Part shown: piece by piece, positions 11,738-20,647 of the stretch | Layout: every line of letters starts with the position of its first letter | Numbering within the stretch: the first letter of the stretch is position 1 | NCBI RefSeq assembly: GCF_009601025.1 | Contig: NZ_WIVE01000020.1 | Location: forward strand, 1-60,069 | DNA length: 60,069 nt | Direction of reading: 5' to 3' | Origin: Roseospira navarrensis | GTDB lineage: Bacteria; Pseudomonadota; Alphaproteobacteria; Rhodospirillales; Rhodospirillaceae | Notes under the pieces: model-generated | What the model was told of the DNA's origin: nothing | The model's input: only the letters and a program-made list of their open reading frames with translations | Database searches by the model: none | Position numbers and translations under genes: made by a program

Positions 11738-13222
11738 CTACTGCGCGGCCTGCCTGGGGGGCGTGGCGGCCTCCGCCTGGGCCTTGGCGGCGGCGCCGGC
11801 CTCCTCGTCGAGGCGCGACGTGCCGGTGGCCGTCCAGTGCTGGTACAGCAGCGCCACCGCGCAGGAGACCAGGCGGGCCTTGTCGTTGTCGGCGCGGCTG
11901 GTGACCATCAGCGGCACCTTGGCGCCGAGGACCAGCCCGGCGCTCTCCGCGTGGGCGACGAAGGCGAGTTCCTTGGCCAGCATGTTGCCCGACTCCAGGT
12001 TGGGCACGATCAGCACCTCGGCGCGGCCGGCCACCAGCGAGGTGATGCCCTTGGTCTCGGCGGCGTGGATGTCGATGGCGTTGTCCATGGCCAGGGGGCC
12101 GTCCACGATGCCGCCGGTGATCTGGCCGCGCTCGGCCATCTTGGACAGGATGGCGGCGTCGAGGGTCGAGGGGATCTTGGGGTTCACCGTCTCCACCGCC
12201 GACAGAACGCCGACACGCGGCTGACCCAGACCCAGGGCGCGGCCCACGTCGATGGCGTTCTGGGTGATGTCCACCTTGGCGTCCAGGTCGGGCGCGATGT
12301 TGATGGCGGAATCCGAGATCAGCAGCAGGTGGTCCAGCCCCGGCACATCCATCACGAACACGTGGCTGATGCGCCGGCCGGTGCGCAGCCCGCCGTCCCG
12401 CTTGGTGACCTGGCCGAGCAGGATGTCGGTGTGCAAGTGGCCCTTCATCAGCGCCTTGGCCTGGCCCTTGTTGGCCAGCTCGACGGCCTTGGCCGCCGCC
12501 GCCAGATGGTCGGGCACATCGATCACCTCGAACCCGTCCAGCGAGCGGCCCATGCCGGCCGCGACCTCGGCCATGCGCACGGCCTCGCCGATCAGGATGG
12601 GCGCGATCAGGCCGTGATCGGCGGCCATCAGGGCGCCGGCGAGAGCCGACTCCTCCTCGGGCGCGACCACTGCGGTGGGCAGCGGCGGCAGGCCCTCGCA
12701 GGCGCGCAGCAGGGCTTCGAAGTGGCGGTGGCTCTCCACCAGCAGATCGGGCAGCACGCTGCCGCCCACCTCGACCTTCTCGGTGGGCGCGACCACCTCG
12801 GCCAGCCCCTCGCAGATCAGGGTCTCGCCCCGGCCGTCCTCGTCCGGGTCGCGGACCACGATGCACGACAGCACGACCACGTTGTCGGGCCGCTTGTCCA
12901 CCACGGTCACGCGCACGCTGAGCGGGTCGCCCACATGGGCGCGGTCGTGGAACTTCAGGGTCTGGCCCAGATAGAGCGTGCCAAAGCCGGGCAGCAGGTT
13001 GCCCAGCACGGCGGAGAACAGCGAGCCCACCCACATGCTGGGGGCCACGATCTGCGTTTCGTCGCCCCGGTTCGCCTGCGGCAGGTGCACCGGGTTGTAG
13101 TTGCCGGAGGCATGAGCGAACACGATCATGTCCCGCGCCGTGCAGACGCGCCGGATCGTGGCCTCGTCGCCCACGGCGATCTCGTCATAGGTCCGGTTCG
13201 CGCGGGTCTGGCTGGCGGTCAT
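11738..13222 (-). CDS. pta: MaoC-phosphate acetyltransferase fusion (bifunctional enoyl-CoA hydratase/Pta)
   Basis: A 494-residue two-domain enzyme. Residues about 1-150 are a MaoC-like hot-dog domain: YDEIAVGDEATIRRV, then FAHASGNYNPVHL, which has the S-G-(D/N)-x-N-P-x-H hydratase pattern with Asn in place of the usual Asp. Residues about 180-480 are the PTA/PTB acyltransferase fold with ADHGLIAPILIG and the ligand-binding TSRADNDKARLVSCAVALL. The Pta part interconverts acetyl-CoA and acetyl phosphate for AckA downstream. The role of the MaoC part is unknown; it may bind or hydrate enoyl-CoA. This fusion is known in alphaproteobacteria. Start ATG at 13222, RBS AAGGGGA. Confidence 0.93.
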   Translation of the reverse strand: MTASQTRANRTYDEIAVGDEATIRRVCTARDMIVFAHASGNYNPVHLPQANRGDETQIVAPSMWVGSLFSAVLGNLLPGFGTLYLGQTLKFHDRAHVGDPLSVRVTVVDKRPDNVVVLSCIVVRDPDEDGRGETLICEGLAEVVAPTEKVEVGGSVLPDLLVESHRHFEALLRACEGLPPLPTAVVAPEEESALAGALMAADHGLIAPILIGEAVRMAEVAAGMGRSLDGFEVIDVPDHLAAAAKAVELANKGQAKALMKGHLHTDILLGQVTKRDGGLRTGRRISHVFVMDVPGLDHLLLISDSAINIAPDLDAKVDITQNAIDVGRALGLGQPRVGVLSAVETVNPKIPSTLDAAILSKMAERGQITGGIVDGPLAMDNAIDIHAAETKGITSLVAGRAEVLIVPNLESGNMLAKELAFVAHAESAGLVLGAKVPLMVTSRADNDKARLVSCAVALLYQHWTATGTSRLDEEAGAAAKAQAEAATPPRQAAQ

Positions 13223-13419
13223 GGCTGGTCCCCTTCTGGTGGCGGGGCGCGGGCCGCGCGGTCATGCCGCGCTGCACAGGCCCTGTTCGCATGTGCGAAG
13301 TGCTGGCCCAGACTGTTTGCTTCCGGGTCCCGTCCGTCAAGGGGCCAGGGGTCGCGCCGTCTGCATGCGGGCATTGCCCTGTGTGCGGGGCGCAACAGGC
13401 GGGCGCCGCCCGAGAGGGA

Positions 13420-15408
13420 TCAGGTCTCCGTCTTCATGAAGTCCAGGAAGCTTTGCACCTCCCGGCTCAGGGTGTCCGCCTGCCGGGACAGGTCCTGGGT
13501 GGCGGCTCGCACGCGCTCCACGACCTCCAGGGTCTCGCGCGACAGGGTGGCGAGGCCCGAGACATCGCTGGACACCAGCCGGGTGCCGCCGGCGGCGTCC
13601 TCGACCGTGCGCCCGATCTCGGCGGTCGCCTCGGCCTGCTGGCCCATGGCGTCCGAGATCGATCCGGCGACCGCCTCCAGGCCCTGGATCACCTCCGCGA
13701 TGGCGGTGATGGCCTGGGCGATGGCGCCGGTCTGCGTCTGCATGTCGCCCACCTGGGTGGCGATCTCGTCCGTGGCGCGGCTGGTCTGGTTGGCGAGGGT
13801 CTTGACCTCGTTGGCCACGACGGCGAAGCCCTTGCCGGCCTCGCCGGCGCGGGCGGCCTCGATGGTGGCGTTCAGCGCCAGCAGGTTGGTCTGCGCCGCG
13901 ATATCGGTGATGATCTGCACCACGGTCCCGATGCGGTCGGCGGCGGTGCGCAGGGAGTCCATGACCGTCTGGGCGCGTCCGGTCTCCTCCACGGCGCGGC
14001 CGGTCATGGCGCCGGCCTCCGCGACCCGGCGGTTGATTTCCGCGATGGCGGCGGTCATTTGCTCGGCCGAGGCGGCGGCGGCCTGGACGTTGGCCGACGT
14101 TTCCTCTGCCCCCGACGCCGCCGAGGTGGTGCGGACCTCGCTCTGACGCGCGGTCTGCTCCAGCGTTTCGGACAGGCCCGCCATGGTGCGGGCGGCCTCG
14201 GCCACCGAGTCGGTCACGCCCTTGACGTTGGCCTCGAAGGTGTCGCTCATCGCCACCGCGCGGGTGATGTCGGTCCAGGTCAGCATGGGGGCGACGAAGG
14301 TGCCGTGCCGGTCGTGGATGGCCGAGACCTTGCTCTCGATGGTCAGCCCGGCGCGCGTGAACCGGCTGGTGTGGGGCAGCCGCGCGGGATCGCCGAGCAC
14401 GGGGCGCAGATCGCGGGCCTCCGGCGCGATGTCCAGGACGGTGCGGCCCAGCGGGTCCGTCACCGCGCCTCCGGTCAGGCGGCCGATCAGGTCGCGGGCC
14501 GGCGGATTGACGTAGGTGATGGCGTGGCTCGACGGGTCACAGGTCAGCACGGGGGACGGCTGGGTCTCCACCATGCGTTCCAGGCGGAAGGCGACCTCGC
14601 TCTCCCGGTGCAGGTCGCCCAGCGCGCGGGCCATGTCGCCGACCTCGTCGCCGCGCTCGGCCATGGGCACGGCGCCCCGGAAGGTGCGCGCCGACATCTC
14701 CCCCATGACCCGGGCCAGGCGGGGCAGGGGGCGCAGCAGGACCTGGAACACCAGGAACGCGATCACGGACAGCCCCACGGCGGCCACGACCGCCGCGATC
14801 AGGATGTTGCGGGTGACGGCATCCAGCACGGCGTCGATCCGGGTCTTCTGGACCCCGGCGTACAGGATGCCGACGACGGAGCCGCCCGGGCCGTGGATCG
14901 GCTCGTAGATGGTGTAGTAGTCGCGGCCCAGGATATTGGCCTCGCCGCGATAGGTCTCGCCGGCCGTGACCACGGGGTAGACGGCCCCGTCCCGGCCCAG
15001 CGGTGTGCCCACCGCGCGGGTGCCGTCGGCCTTGACGATGTTGGTGGTGCGGCGCCAGAAGTCCCGCGTCTCGTCGTCCCAGACGAACACGGTGGCGGTC
15101 TCGCCGGTCATCCGGCCGATGGTGTCGATCAGGTCGTGGTCATCGAACGCGGGCATGGACTCCACCGACAGGCGGCGGATGTCCCCGCCCGCATCGCGCG
15201 CCACCGTGAGGTCGTCCAGGCGCTCGTCCAGCATGGTCGCCGCGACCCGCAGGCTGGTGCCCTGGCGCTCCACCACCTGCTGGCGCAGTTCGCCGCGCAC
15301 CCCCTGGATGGCCGCCAGCCCGACCGCCAGCGCGGTCAGCAGGATCAGCAACATGGTGGTGATCGTGGTCTTGGTCGTCAGGCGCAGCCGCCGGATGGCG
15401 TTCATCAT
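13420..15408 (-). CDS. Methyl-accepting chemotaxis protein with Cache-type sensor, HAMP and PAS
   Basis: A 662-residue chemoreceptor. A membrane segment at about residues 15-37 precedes a roughly 160-residue periplasmic part ending in [20 protein letters not shown], typical of single-Cache (sCache_3/Cache_3-Cache_2) sensors that bind small organic acids. A second segment (about 200-222), HAMP (to about 275) and a cytoplasmic PAS-like domain ([20 protein letters not shown], about 285-390) follow. The signalling tip is [17 protein letters not shown] with [13 protein letters not shown]. Its output module differs clearly from that of the two receptors at the left end. A strong GGAGGGG RBS precedes ATG 15408. 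Lying beside the acetate genes, a carboxylate ligand is an attractive but untested idea. Confidence 0.93.
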   Translation of the reverse strand: MMNAIRRLRLTTKTTITTMLLILLTALAVGLAAIQGVRGELRQQVVERQGTSLRVAATMLDERLDDLTVARDAGGDIRRLSVESMPAFDDHDLIDTIGRMTGETATVFVWDDETRDFWRRTTNIVKADGTRAVGTPLGRDGAVYPVVTAGETYRGEANILGRDYYTIYEPIHGPGGSVVGILYAGVQKTRIDAVLDAVTRNILIAAVVAAVGLSVIAFLVFQVLLRPLPRLARVMGEMSARTFRGAVPMAERGDEVGDMARALGDLHRESEVAFRLERMVETQPSPVLTCDPSSHAITYVNPPARDLIGRLTGGAVTDPLGRTVLDIAPEARDLRPVLGDPARLPHTSRFTRAGLTIESKVSAIHDRHGTFVAPMLTWTDITRAVAMSDTFEANVKGVTDSVAEAARTMAGLSETLEQTARQSEVRTTSAASGAEETSANVQAAAASAEQMTAAIAEINRRVAEAGAMTGRAVEETGRAQTVMDSLRTAADRIGTVVQIITDIAAQTNLLALNATIEAARAGEAGKGFAVVANEVKTLANQTSRATDEIATQVGDMQTQTGAIAQAITAIAEVIQGLEAVAGSISDAMGQQAEATAEIGRTVEDAAGGTRLVSSDVSGLATLSRETLEVVERVRAATQDLSRQADTLSREVQSFLDFMKTET

Positions 15409-15628
15409 GGACCTGTGTTCCCCTCCCGGGGAGCCCGGCCGGCGCCGAGGCCTTTTTTCAAGAGACCTTTTCGGCCGGGGGCTCCCGTGTCCGCGTGCCT
15501 GTTCAGGGTAACGGACGCGGTTCGTTTTTCAACCGGGCGGCAGGACCTCTGGTCCCCTGCCGGATTCTTGCGCGGCCGCCGGGTTGGCACTACGGTAAGG
15601 CCGCATTGCAACACGCCGGGAGGGGCCG

Positions 15629-16060
15629 ATGATCGAGAGTCCGGTTCACACGTTTTTCGAGGATCTGGAGGTCGGCCAGAAGGGCAGCCTGGGCCGCACC
15701 GTGGGGGAGGCGGACATCGTCGGCTTCGCCGGAATCTCGGGCGACACCAATCCCGCGCACCTGGACGAGGAATACGCGTCCGGCACCATGTTCAAGGGCC
15801 GCATCGCCCACGGCATGCTGAGCGCCGCCTACATCTCCGCGCTGGTCGGCACCAAGTTTCCGGGGCCGGGCTGCATCTATGTCTCGCAGACCCTGCGCTT
15901 CAAGGCGCCGGTGCGCATCGGCGACACCGTGCGGGTGTCGGCCGAGGTGATCGACCTGAAGCCGGAAAAGAGGTTCGCCACCTTCCGCACCATCTGCACC
16001 GTGCGCGAGACCGTGGTGGTGGACGGCGAAGCGACGCTCATGCTGCCCTCGCGCGGGTGA
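15629..16060 (+). CDS. MaoC-family (R)-specific enoyl-CoA hydratase
   Basis: A 143-residue single hot-dog domain. The hydratase-2 signature is complete: GFAGISGDTNPAHLDEEYA with catalytic Asp and His, then FKGRIAHGML. Members (PhaJ type) hydrate trans-2-enoyl-CoA to (R)-3-hydroxyacyl-CoA, feeding polyhydroxyalkanoate synthesis or acting in fatty-acid pathways. No PHA synthase gene is in the window, so the pathway is not settled. The start ATG at 15629 follows GGGAGGGG. The gene diverges from the Cache chemoreceptor across 220 bp. Confidence 0.92.
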   Translation: MIESPVHTFFEDLEVGQKGSLGRTVGEADIVGFAGISGDTNPAHLDEEYASGTMFKGRIAHGMLSAAYISALVGTKFPGPGCIYVSQTLRFKAPVRIGDTVRVSAEVIDLKPEKRFATFRTICTVRETVVVDGEATLMLPSRG

Positions 16061-16062
16061 TC

Positions 16063-16248
16063 TGATACCGGCCAACGGAAAGGTTCATCCTTTTCGTCGG
16101 CTGGCCGGCCCGACTGGGCCGGCGCCGCGAAGCGGCGGAGCCGCGCGCCCCAAAGGGGCGCTGCGGCGATAAAAACAATGACTCATCCTGAAAGGCCGTC
16201 GCAGCGACCCTGCGTCGCAGGAATCATCCTCATCGTCGGCCGGTATCA
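16063..16248. repeat. 186-bp intergenic element with 15-bp terminal inverted repeats
   Basis: The left end TGATACCGGCCAACG and the right end CGTCGGCCGGTATCA are inverted copies with one mismatch in 15. The left end starts 3 bases after the hydratase stop codon and the right end is 15 bases before the next start. Inside are hairpins: GGAAAGG-ttcat-CCTTTTC, GGCCGGCCCGACTGGGCCGGC, and a segment ATCCTGAAAGG...CGCAGCGAC. Parts of it (ATCCTGAAGG, CGCAGCGAC, TGATACCGGCC) recur on the minus strand at 59898-59935. No coding potential; it looks like a MITE or REP-type unit. Confidence 0.7.
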
Positions 16249-16263
16249 CCTGGAGGCGCGGCC

Positions 16264-16458
16264 ATGGCCATGGATACCGACGATCTGGAACCCCGGCGCC
16301 CGACGCTGGCCGCGCCGCCGAACCTGGAGGTGATGTCGGTCGGCGACCTGGAGCACTACATCACCCAGCTTGAGGCGGAGATCGCCCGCGCCCGCGCCAT
16401 GATCGAGGCCAAGGGCGGGGCCAAGACTGCCGCCGAGTCCGTGTTCAGGAAGGGGTAG
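16264..16458 (+). CDS. DUF1192 family small protein
   Basis: A 64-residue protein. The core MSVGDLEHYITQLEAEIARARAMIEAK is the DUF1192 pattern: a short amphipathic coiled-coil helix found almost only in alphaproteobacteria. Function is unknown. GGAGG lies 8 bases upstream of ATG 16264; a second in-frame ATG at 16270 is possible. It converges on the toxin gene with 33 bp between stops. Confidence 0.85.
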   Translation: MAMDTDDLEPRRPTLAAPPNLEVMSVGDLEHYITQLEAEIARARAMIEAKGGAKTAAESVFRKG

Positions 16459-16491
16459 GGGCGGCCCCCATCCCGGGCCCCCCCGTGCCGG

Positions 16492-16830
16492 TCACGCCCG
16501 GTCGAACACCGTTCGCAAGGTCACCCGAACAGCCTCGATATCCCCGTCCGAAAGGTGGCCGACCCGGCGCAGAATAAGGGCCGTATCCAGGGTGAACACC
16601 TTTGCCCGCATGTGGCATGGAACGGTCAGCCCTGCCGACCGCCAGTCCGCGAGGGGAACGTCACTCGGCCAGGGATCGGCCCGGCTCGACGTAATCATCG
16701 CCAGAACGACCTGGTCATGCGCCGCATTGAAGGCATGGGAGGACAGTACCAACGCCGGGCGCCGCTTGCTCGCCGCCCGATCCGAAAAGGGGAAGGGCAC
16801 GACCACCACGTCAAAGGGATCAAAGATCAC
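16492..16830 (-). CDS. MazF/PemK-type endoribonuclease toxin
   Basis: A 112-residue protein read from a GTG start at 16830, which overlaps the antitoxin stop by 11 bp. The N terminus DPFDVVVVPFPFSD and the following KRRPALVLSS match the MazF/PemK beta-barrel, where the Pro-Phe strand and the R-P-A-L-V block line the RNA-binding face. By family it cleaves mRNA when not held by its antitoxin, in the cytoplasm. A longer frame upstream of the GTG would run inside the antitoxin gene and lacks family similarity. The target sequence is not predictable. Confidence 0.88.
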   Translation of the reverse strand: MIFDPFDVVVVPFPFSDRAASKRRPALVLSSHAFNAAHDQVVLAMITSSRADPWPSDVPLADWRSAGLTVPCHMRAKVFTLDTALILRRVGHLSDGDIEAVRVTLRTVFDRA

Positions 16831-17044
16831 GCCACGCGGCCTCGTCCTCGGGCGAGTCCCATTCCGACAGGGTGGCGCCCACCGCATCCGTCCAGGCGTC
16901 TTCGTCCGCCGCAGCCTTGCGCACGATGACCCGGTCGCCCTCAACGGCGAACGTCAGCGTCTCGCCACCCCGCAGGCCGATGGCCTCGCGGATGGCCTTG
17001 GGGATGGTGGTGCGGCCCGTGGCCGTCAGCCGTGCGTGTTCCAT
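16820..17044 (-). CDS. AbrB/MazE-type antitoxin
   Basis: A 74-residue protein. The N-terminal half (ARLTATGRTTIPKAIREAIG) is the swapped-hairpin AbrB/SpoVT DNA-binding fold, here with ATGRTTIPK for the usual SKGQVTIPK. The acidic C-terminal half (DEDAWTDAVGATLSEWDSPE) is suited to wrap and inhibit the toxin. The gene lies just upstream of and overlaps the toxin gene, so the pair is translated together and probably autoregulated by binding the 17045-17100 region, as is usual for this class. ATG 17044 is the family-like start; a longer frame to 17179 adds unrelated sequence. Confidence 0.88.
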   Translation of the reverse strand: MEHARLTATGRTTIPKAIREAIGLRGGETLTFAVEGDRVIVRKAAADEDAWTDAVGATLSEWDSPEDEAAWRDL

Positions 17045-17301
17045 GGCCGGGTCCTTGAGTCCGTCCTGTCCATACGCTAAGCCGCCCGTGCCCGATCGGC
17101 AAGCGGCGCGGTCGGACACAGGCTCTCGCGGATCGTGTGGACCCGCCGCCCGTGGACGAGATTTCCAGAGACACCGCACCCGCCGCGTCCCCCGCCTTGC
17201 GCCGGGCGCGCCGGGGCGCTAGGTGAGTCGGACTGTTGGCCTCTCCCAGGCCACGGCCCTTTGACCCGGGACACCGACCCTTGAGAAAGCACCCGACCGA
17301 G

Positions 17302-19173
17302 ATGCCCCCCGCCAGGCCCGAGGGCGTGCGCGGCGACTGGCGCGTGTTGCGCCGCCTGATGCCGCACCTGTGGCCCAAGGACGAACCCGCCCTGCGCGCG
17401 CGCATGGCGGTCTCGATGGTCCTGCTGGTGCTGGCCAAGGGGGCCACGGTCTATGTGCCGCTGTTCTACAAGGACGCGGTGGACGCCCTGACGGTCCCCG
17501 ACGTGGTGGTGGCGATTCCGCTGCTGGCCATCCTGTCCTACGGCCTCGCCCGCGTCGGCGTGGTGCTGTTCAACGAACTGCGCGACCTGGTGTTCGCCCG
17601 CGTGGTCGAGCGCGCCATGCACGTCGTCGGGCTGGAGACCTTCCGCCATCTGCACGCCATGTCGCTGCGGTTCCACATGGACCGTCAGACCGGCGGCCTG
17701 TCCCGGGTGATCGAACGCGGCACGCGCGGCATCGAGATCGTGCTGCGCCTGTTCGCCTTCCGCGCCGGCCCGGCCCTGATCGAACTGGGCATGGTCTGCG
17801 TCATCCTGTGGAGCCTGTACGACTGGACCTTCGCGGCGGCCATCGTGGTGACCATCGCGGTCTACATCGCCTGGACGCTGGCCATCACCGACTGGCGGCT
17901 GTCCTTCCGGCGCACCATGAACCACCACGACGCCGAGGCCAACACCAAGGCCATCGACAGCCTGCTGAACTACGAGACCGTCAAGTACTTCGGCAACGAG
18001 GAGCACGAGGCGCGCCGCTTCGACCGCGCGCTGACGGCCTACGAGAACGCCGCCGTGAAGTCGCACGGCTCCCTGTCGCTGTTGAACATCGGGCAGGGCG
18101 CGATCATCGCCGCCGGGCTGGTGGTCATCATGTCCATGGCCGGGCGCGGCATCGTCAACGGCACCATGACCGCCGGCGACTTCGTGCTGGTGAACACCTA
18201 CCTGATGCAGCTTTACATGCCGCTGAACTTCCTCGGCATGGTCTACCGCGAGATCAAGCAGGCGCTGGTGGACATGGAGATCATGTTCGGCCTGAAGGAC
18301 CAGCCGCCCGAGGTCGCCGACCATCCGGGCGCCGGGGATCTGGCGGTGGAGGGCGGCACGGTGCGGTTCGAGGGGGTGCGCTTCGCCTACGGCCCCGACC
18401 GCGATGTGCTGCGCGGCATCGATCTGGAGGTGCCGGCCGGGCGGACGGTGGCCATCGTTGGGCCGTCGGGCGCGGGCAAGAGCACCATCGGCCGACTGCT
18501 CTATCGGTTCTACGACGTCACCGGCGGGCGGGTGGCCATCGACGGCCAGGACGTGCGCGACGTCACCCAGGCGTCCCTGCGCCGGGCCATCGGCGTCGTG
18601 CCCCAGGACACCGTGCTGTTCAACGACACCATCGGCTACAACATCGCCTATGGCCGCCCGGACGCGCCGTGGGAGGACGTGGAGCGCGCCGCCCGGCTGG
18701 CGTCGCTGCACGACTTCGTCACGAGCCTGCCCCGGGGCTACGACACGGCGGTGGGCGAGCGCGGCCTGAAGCTCTCCGGCGGCGAGAAGCAGCGGGTGGC
18801 CATCGCCCGGGCGATCCTGAAGGACCCGGCCATCCTGCTGTTCGACGAGGCCACCAGCCAGCTCGACAGCCATACGGAAAAGGACATCCAGGCGGCGCTG
18901 CGGCAGGTCTCGGCCGGGCGCACCACGCTGGTGATCGCGCACCGGCTGTCTACCGTGATCGACGCCGATCGCATCGTGGTGCTGGACGAAGGCCGGGTGG
19001 CCGAGAGCGGCACCCATCAGGCTCTGCTGGACCAGGGCGGGCGCTATGCGGCGCTGTGGCGGAAGCAGCAGGAGGCCCAGGACCTGGAAGCCCGCCTGGA
19101 GGTCGCCGCCCGCGACCCGGACACCGACCAGGAGGCGCTGCCGCCGGGCGGGGGGTGGGAGACGACGGAGTGA
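17302..19173 (+). CDS. Atm1/ABCB7-type ABC exporter (fused permease-ATPase)
   Basis: A 623-residue half-transporter, active as a homodimer in the inner membrane. Residues about 35-330 hold six membrane segments; the ATPase follows with Walker A GPSGAGKSTIGRLL, signature LSGGEKQRVAIARAIL, Walker B AILLFDEATSQLD and switch HRLS. The coupling region with SLLNYETVKYFGNE is characteristic of the Atm1/HMT1 group, which exports glutathione-derived or glutathione-bound compounds and supports metal/Fe-S homeostasis. The ATG at 17302 is preferred; an upstream in-frame TTG (17236) would add 22 basic, proline-rich residues. The small gene at 19189 follows 15 bp later. Confidence 0.92.
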   Translation: MPPARPEGVRGDWRVLRRLMPHLWPKDEPALRARMAVSMVLLVLAKGATVYVPLFYKDAVDALTVPDVVVAIPLLAILSYGLARVGVVLFNELRDLVFARVVERAMHVVGLETFRHLHAMSLRFHMDRQTGGLSRVIERGTRGIEIVLRLFAFRAGPALIELGMVCVILWSLYDWTFAAAIVVTIAVYIAWTLAITDWRLSFRRTMNHHDAEANTKAIDSLLNYETVKYFGNEEHEARRFDRALTAYENAAVKSHGSLSLLNIGQGAIIAAGLVVIMSMAGRGIVNGTMTAGDFVLVNTYLMQLYMPLNFLGMVYREIKQALVDMEIMFGLKDQPPEVADHPGAGDLAVEGGTVRFEGVRFAYGPDRDVLRGIDLEVPAGRTVAIVGPSGAGKSTIGRLLYRFYDVTGGRVAIDGQDVRDVTQASLRRAIGVVPQDTVLFNDTIGYNIAYGRPDAPWEDVERAARLASLHDFVTSLPRGYDTAVGERGLKLSGGEKQRVAIARAILKDPAILLFDEATSQLDSHTEKDIQAALRQVSAGRTTLVIAHRLSTVIDADRIVVLDEGRVAESGTHQALLDQGGRYAALWRKQQEAQDLEARLEVAARDPDTDQEALPPGGGWETTE

Positions 19174-19188
19174 GGGGGGGACGCGGAC

Positions 19189-19461
19189 ATGATGGATGTG
19201 ATGATCGGGGCGGGCATCGTCCTGGCCATGGGTGTGCTGGCCGTGGTGGTGGTGCGGACGAACCTCGCGCGCCGCCGCCGTCGCGGATCCGGGGCGGGGG
19301 CGGGCGCCCTGCACGCCCGGGCCGCCACGCCCGGCGGCCCCCGCTGGGATGATCGCAACCGGAACCCGATGTGGGACCGGGACCGGCCGGGTGACGCCGA
19401 CGACAGCGGTCGCGGCGGGTCGGACTCGAATGGCGATGGGGACGGCGGCGGGGACGACTGA
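19189..19461 (+). CDS. Small single-pass membrane protein, unknown
   Basis: A 90-residue predicted protein. Residues about 4-24 are strongly hydrophobic (MIGAGIVLAMGVLAVVVV), followed by a basic RRRRRG stretch that would stay cytoplasmic. The rest is low complexity, ending in Asp/Gly/Ser repeats. No family recognised. It is 15 bp downstream of the ABC exporter and probably co-transcribed. Its reality rests on position and the clear membrane segment; the tail resembles GC-biased filler. Confidence 0.55.
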   Translation: MMDVMIGAGIVLAMGVLAVVVVRTNLARRRRRGSGAGAGALHARAATPGGPRWDDRNRNPMWDRDRPGDADDSGRGGSDSNGDGDGGGDD

Positions 19462-19693
19462 CCCCGCATTGCGCCTTGCGTGCGCGGGCCGGATCGCCTA
19501 CCCATGTCAGCCTTCCGCCGGAAGACCCTGTCTCCGGCCCCCCGACCGTGCCTGAAGTCAGTCCGCTTCCGGCCAGTCCTGACTTGGCGGAAGCGGCCGG
19601 CCCGACCGGGCCGGCGCGGCGCCGCCGCGTATGGCCTCGAACCCTGGCCCGTCAGGGTCAAGGCACACCAGGAACAAGGAGCCGACGCCGGCC

Positions 19694-20644
19694 ATGCGCG
19701 TGCTGCGCCACTACGACGAGTTTCCGCCCGACCTGCGCGGCGGAGCGGTGGCGCTGGGCAACTTCGACGGCGTCCACCGGGGCCATCAGGCGGTCATCCA
19801 GGCCACCCGCGATGCGGCGGCCGCGCTGCCGGGCGATGCGCCGGTGGGTGTGATGACCTTCGAGCCCCACCCCCGCCGGGTGTTCCAGCCCGATCTGCCG
19901 CCGTTCGCCCTGTCCACGCTGCGCACCAAGGCCCGCCGAATCGAGGCCATCGGGGCGGACTTTCTGTACGTGCAGCACTTCGATGCGGCCTTTGCCAGCC
20001 ATGCCGCCGAATGGTTCGTCGAGACCGTGCTGGTGCAGGGCCTGGGCGTGCGGCATGTGGTGATCGGCGAGGACTATCATTTCGGCCGGGGCCGGGGCGG
20101 CAACGCCGCGCTGCTGAAGCGGATGGCGGACAGCCTTGCGTTCGGCGTGACCACGGTGCCGCCGGTGCACGGGCCCGACGGCCGGGTGCTGTCCTCGACC
20201 CGGGCGCGCCAGGCGATCAGGGAAGGCCGCGTGGCCGATGCCGCCGCCGTCCTGGGCCACCCGTGGGAGGTGGAAGGCCGGGTGGAGCACGGCGACGCGC
20301 GCGGCCGCACCATCGGCTTTCCCACCGCCAATCTCACGCTGGGCGAGTACATCGAGCCGGCGGCGGGGGTCTACGCCGTGCGCGCGGGGGTCGATGCGGG
20401 GGCGGACACGGTGTGGCTGGACGGCGTGGCCAACTACGGCCGCCGCCCCACATTCGAGGCGGCGCACCCCCTGCTGGAGGTCCACCTGTTCGACTTCAGT
20501 GGGGACCTGTACGGCCAGCACCTGCGGGTGCAACTGATCGGCCATCTGCGGCCGGAACGGAAATTCAACGGCCTTGAGGCGCTCAAGGCCCAGATCGCGG
20601 CGGACGCCCAGGCGGCGCGCCAGATGCTCTCAGCGAAGGCTTGA
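19694..20644 (+). CDS. ribF: Bifunctional riboflavin kinase/FAD synthetase
   Basis: A 316-residue cytoplasmic enzyme that phosphorylates riboflavin to FMN and adenylylates FMN to FAD. The N-terminal nucleotidyltransferase shows LGNFDGVHRGHQ and, later, SSTRARQAIREG. The C-terminal kinase shows GRTIGFPTANL and the VANYGRRPTF strand. AAGGAG sits 12 bases before ATG 19694; an in-frame ATG at 19631 would add a non-conserved leader. It begins the ribF-ileS-lspA cluster, an order also found in Escherichia coli, with 3 bp to the next start. Confidence 0.96.
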   Translation: MRVLRHYDEFPPDLRGGAVALGNFDGVHRGHQAVIQATRDAAAALPGDAPVGVMTFEPHPRRVFQPDLPPFALSTLRTKARRIEAIGADFLYVQHFDAAFASHAAEWFVETVLVQGLGVRHVVIGEDYHFGRGRGGNAALLKRMADSLAFGVTTVPPVHGPDGRVLSSTRARQAIREGRVADAAAVLGHPWEVEGRVEHGDARGRTIGFPTANLTLGEYIEPAAGVYAVRAGVDAGADTVWLDGVANYGRRPTFEAAHPLLEVHLFDFSGDLYGQHLRVQLIGHLRPERKFNGLEALKAQIAADAQAARQMLSAKA

Positions 20645-20647
20645 GCC

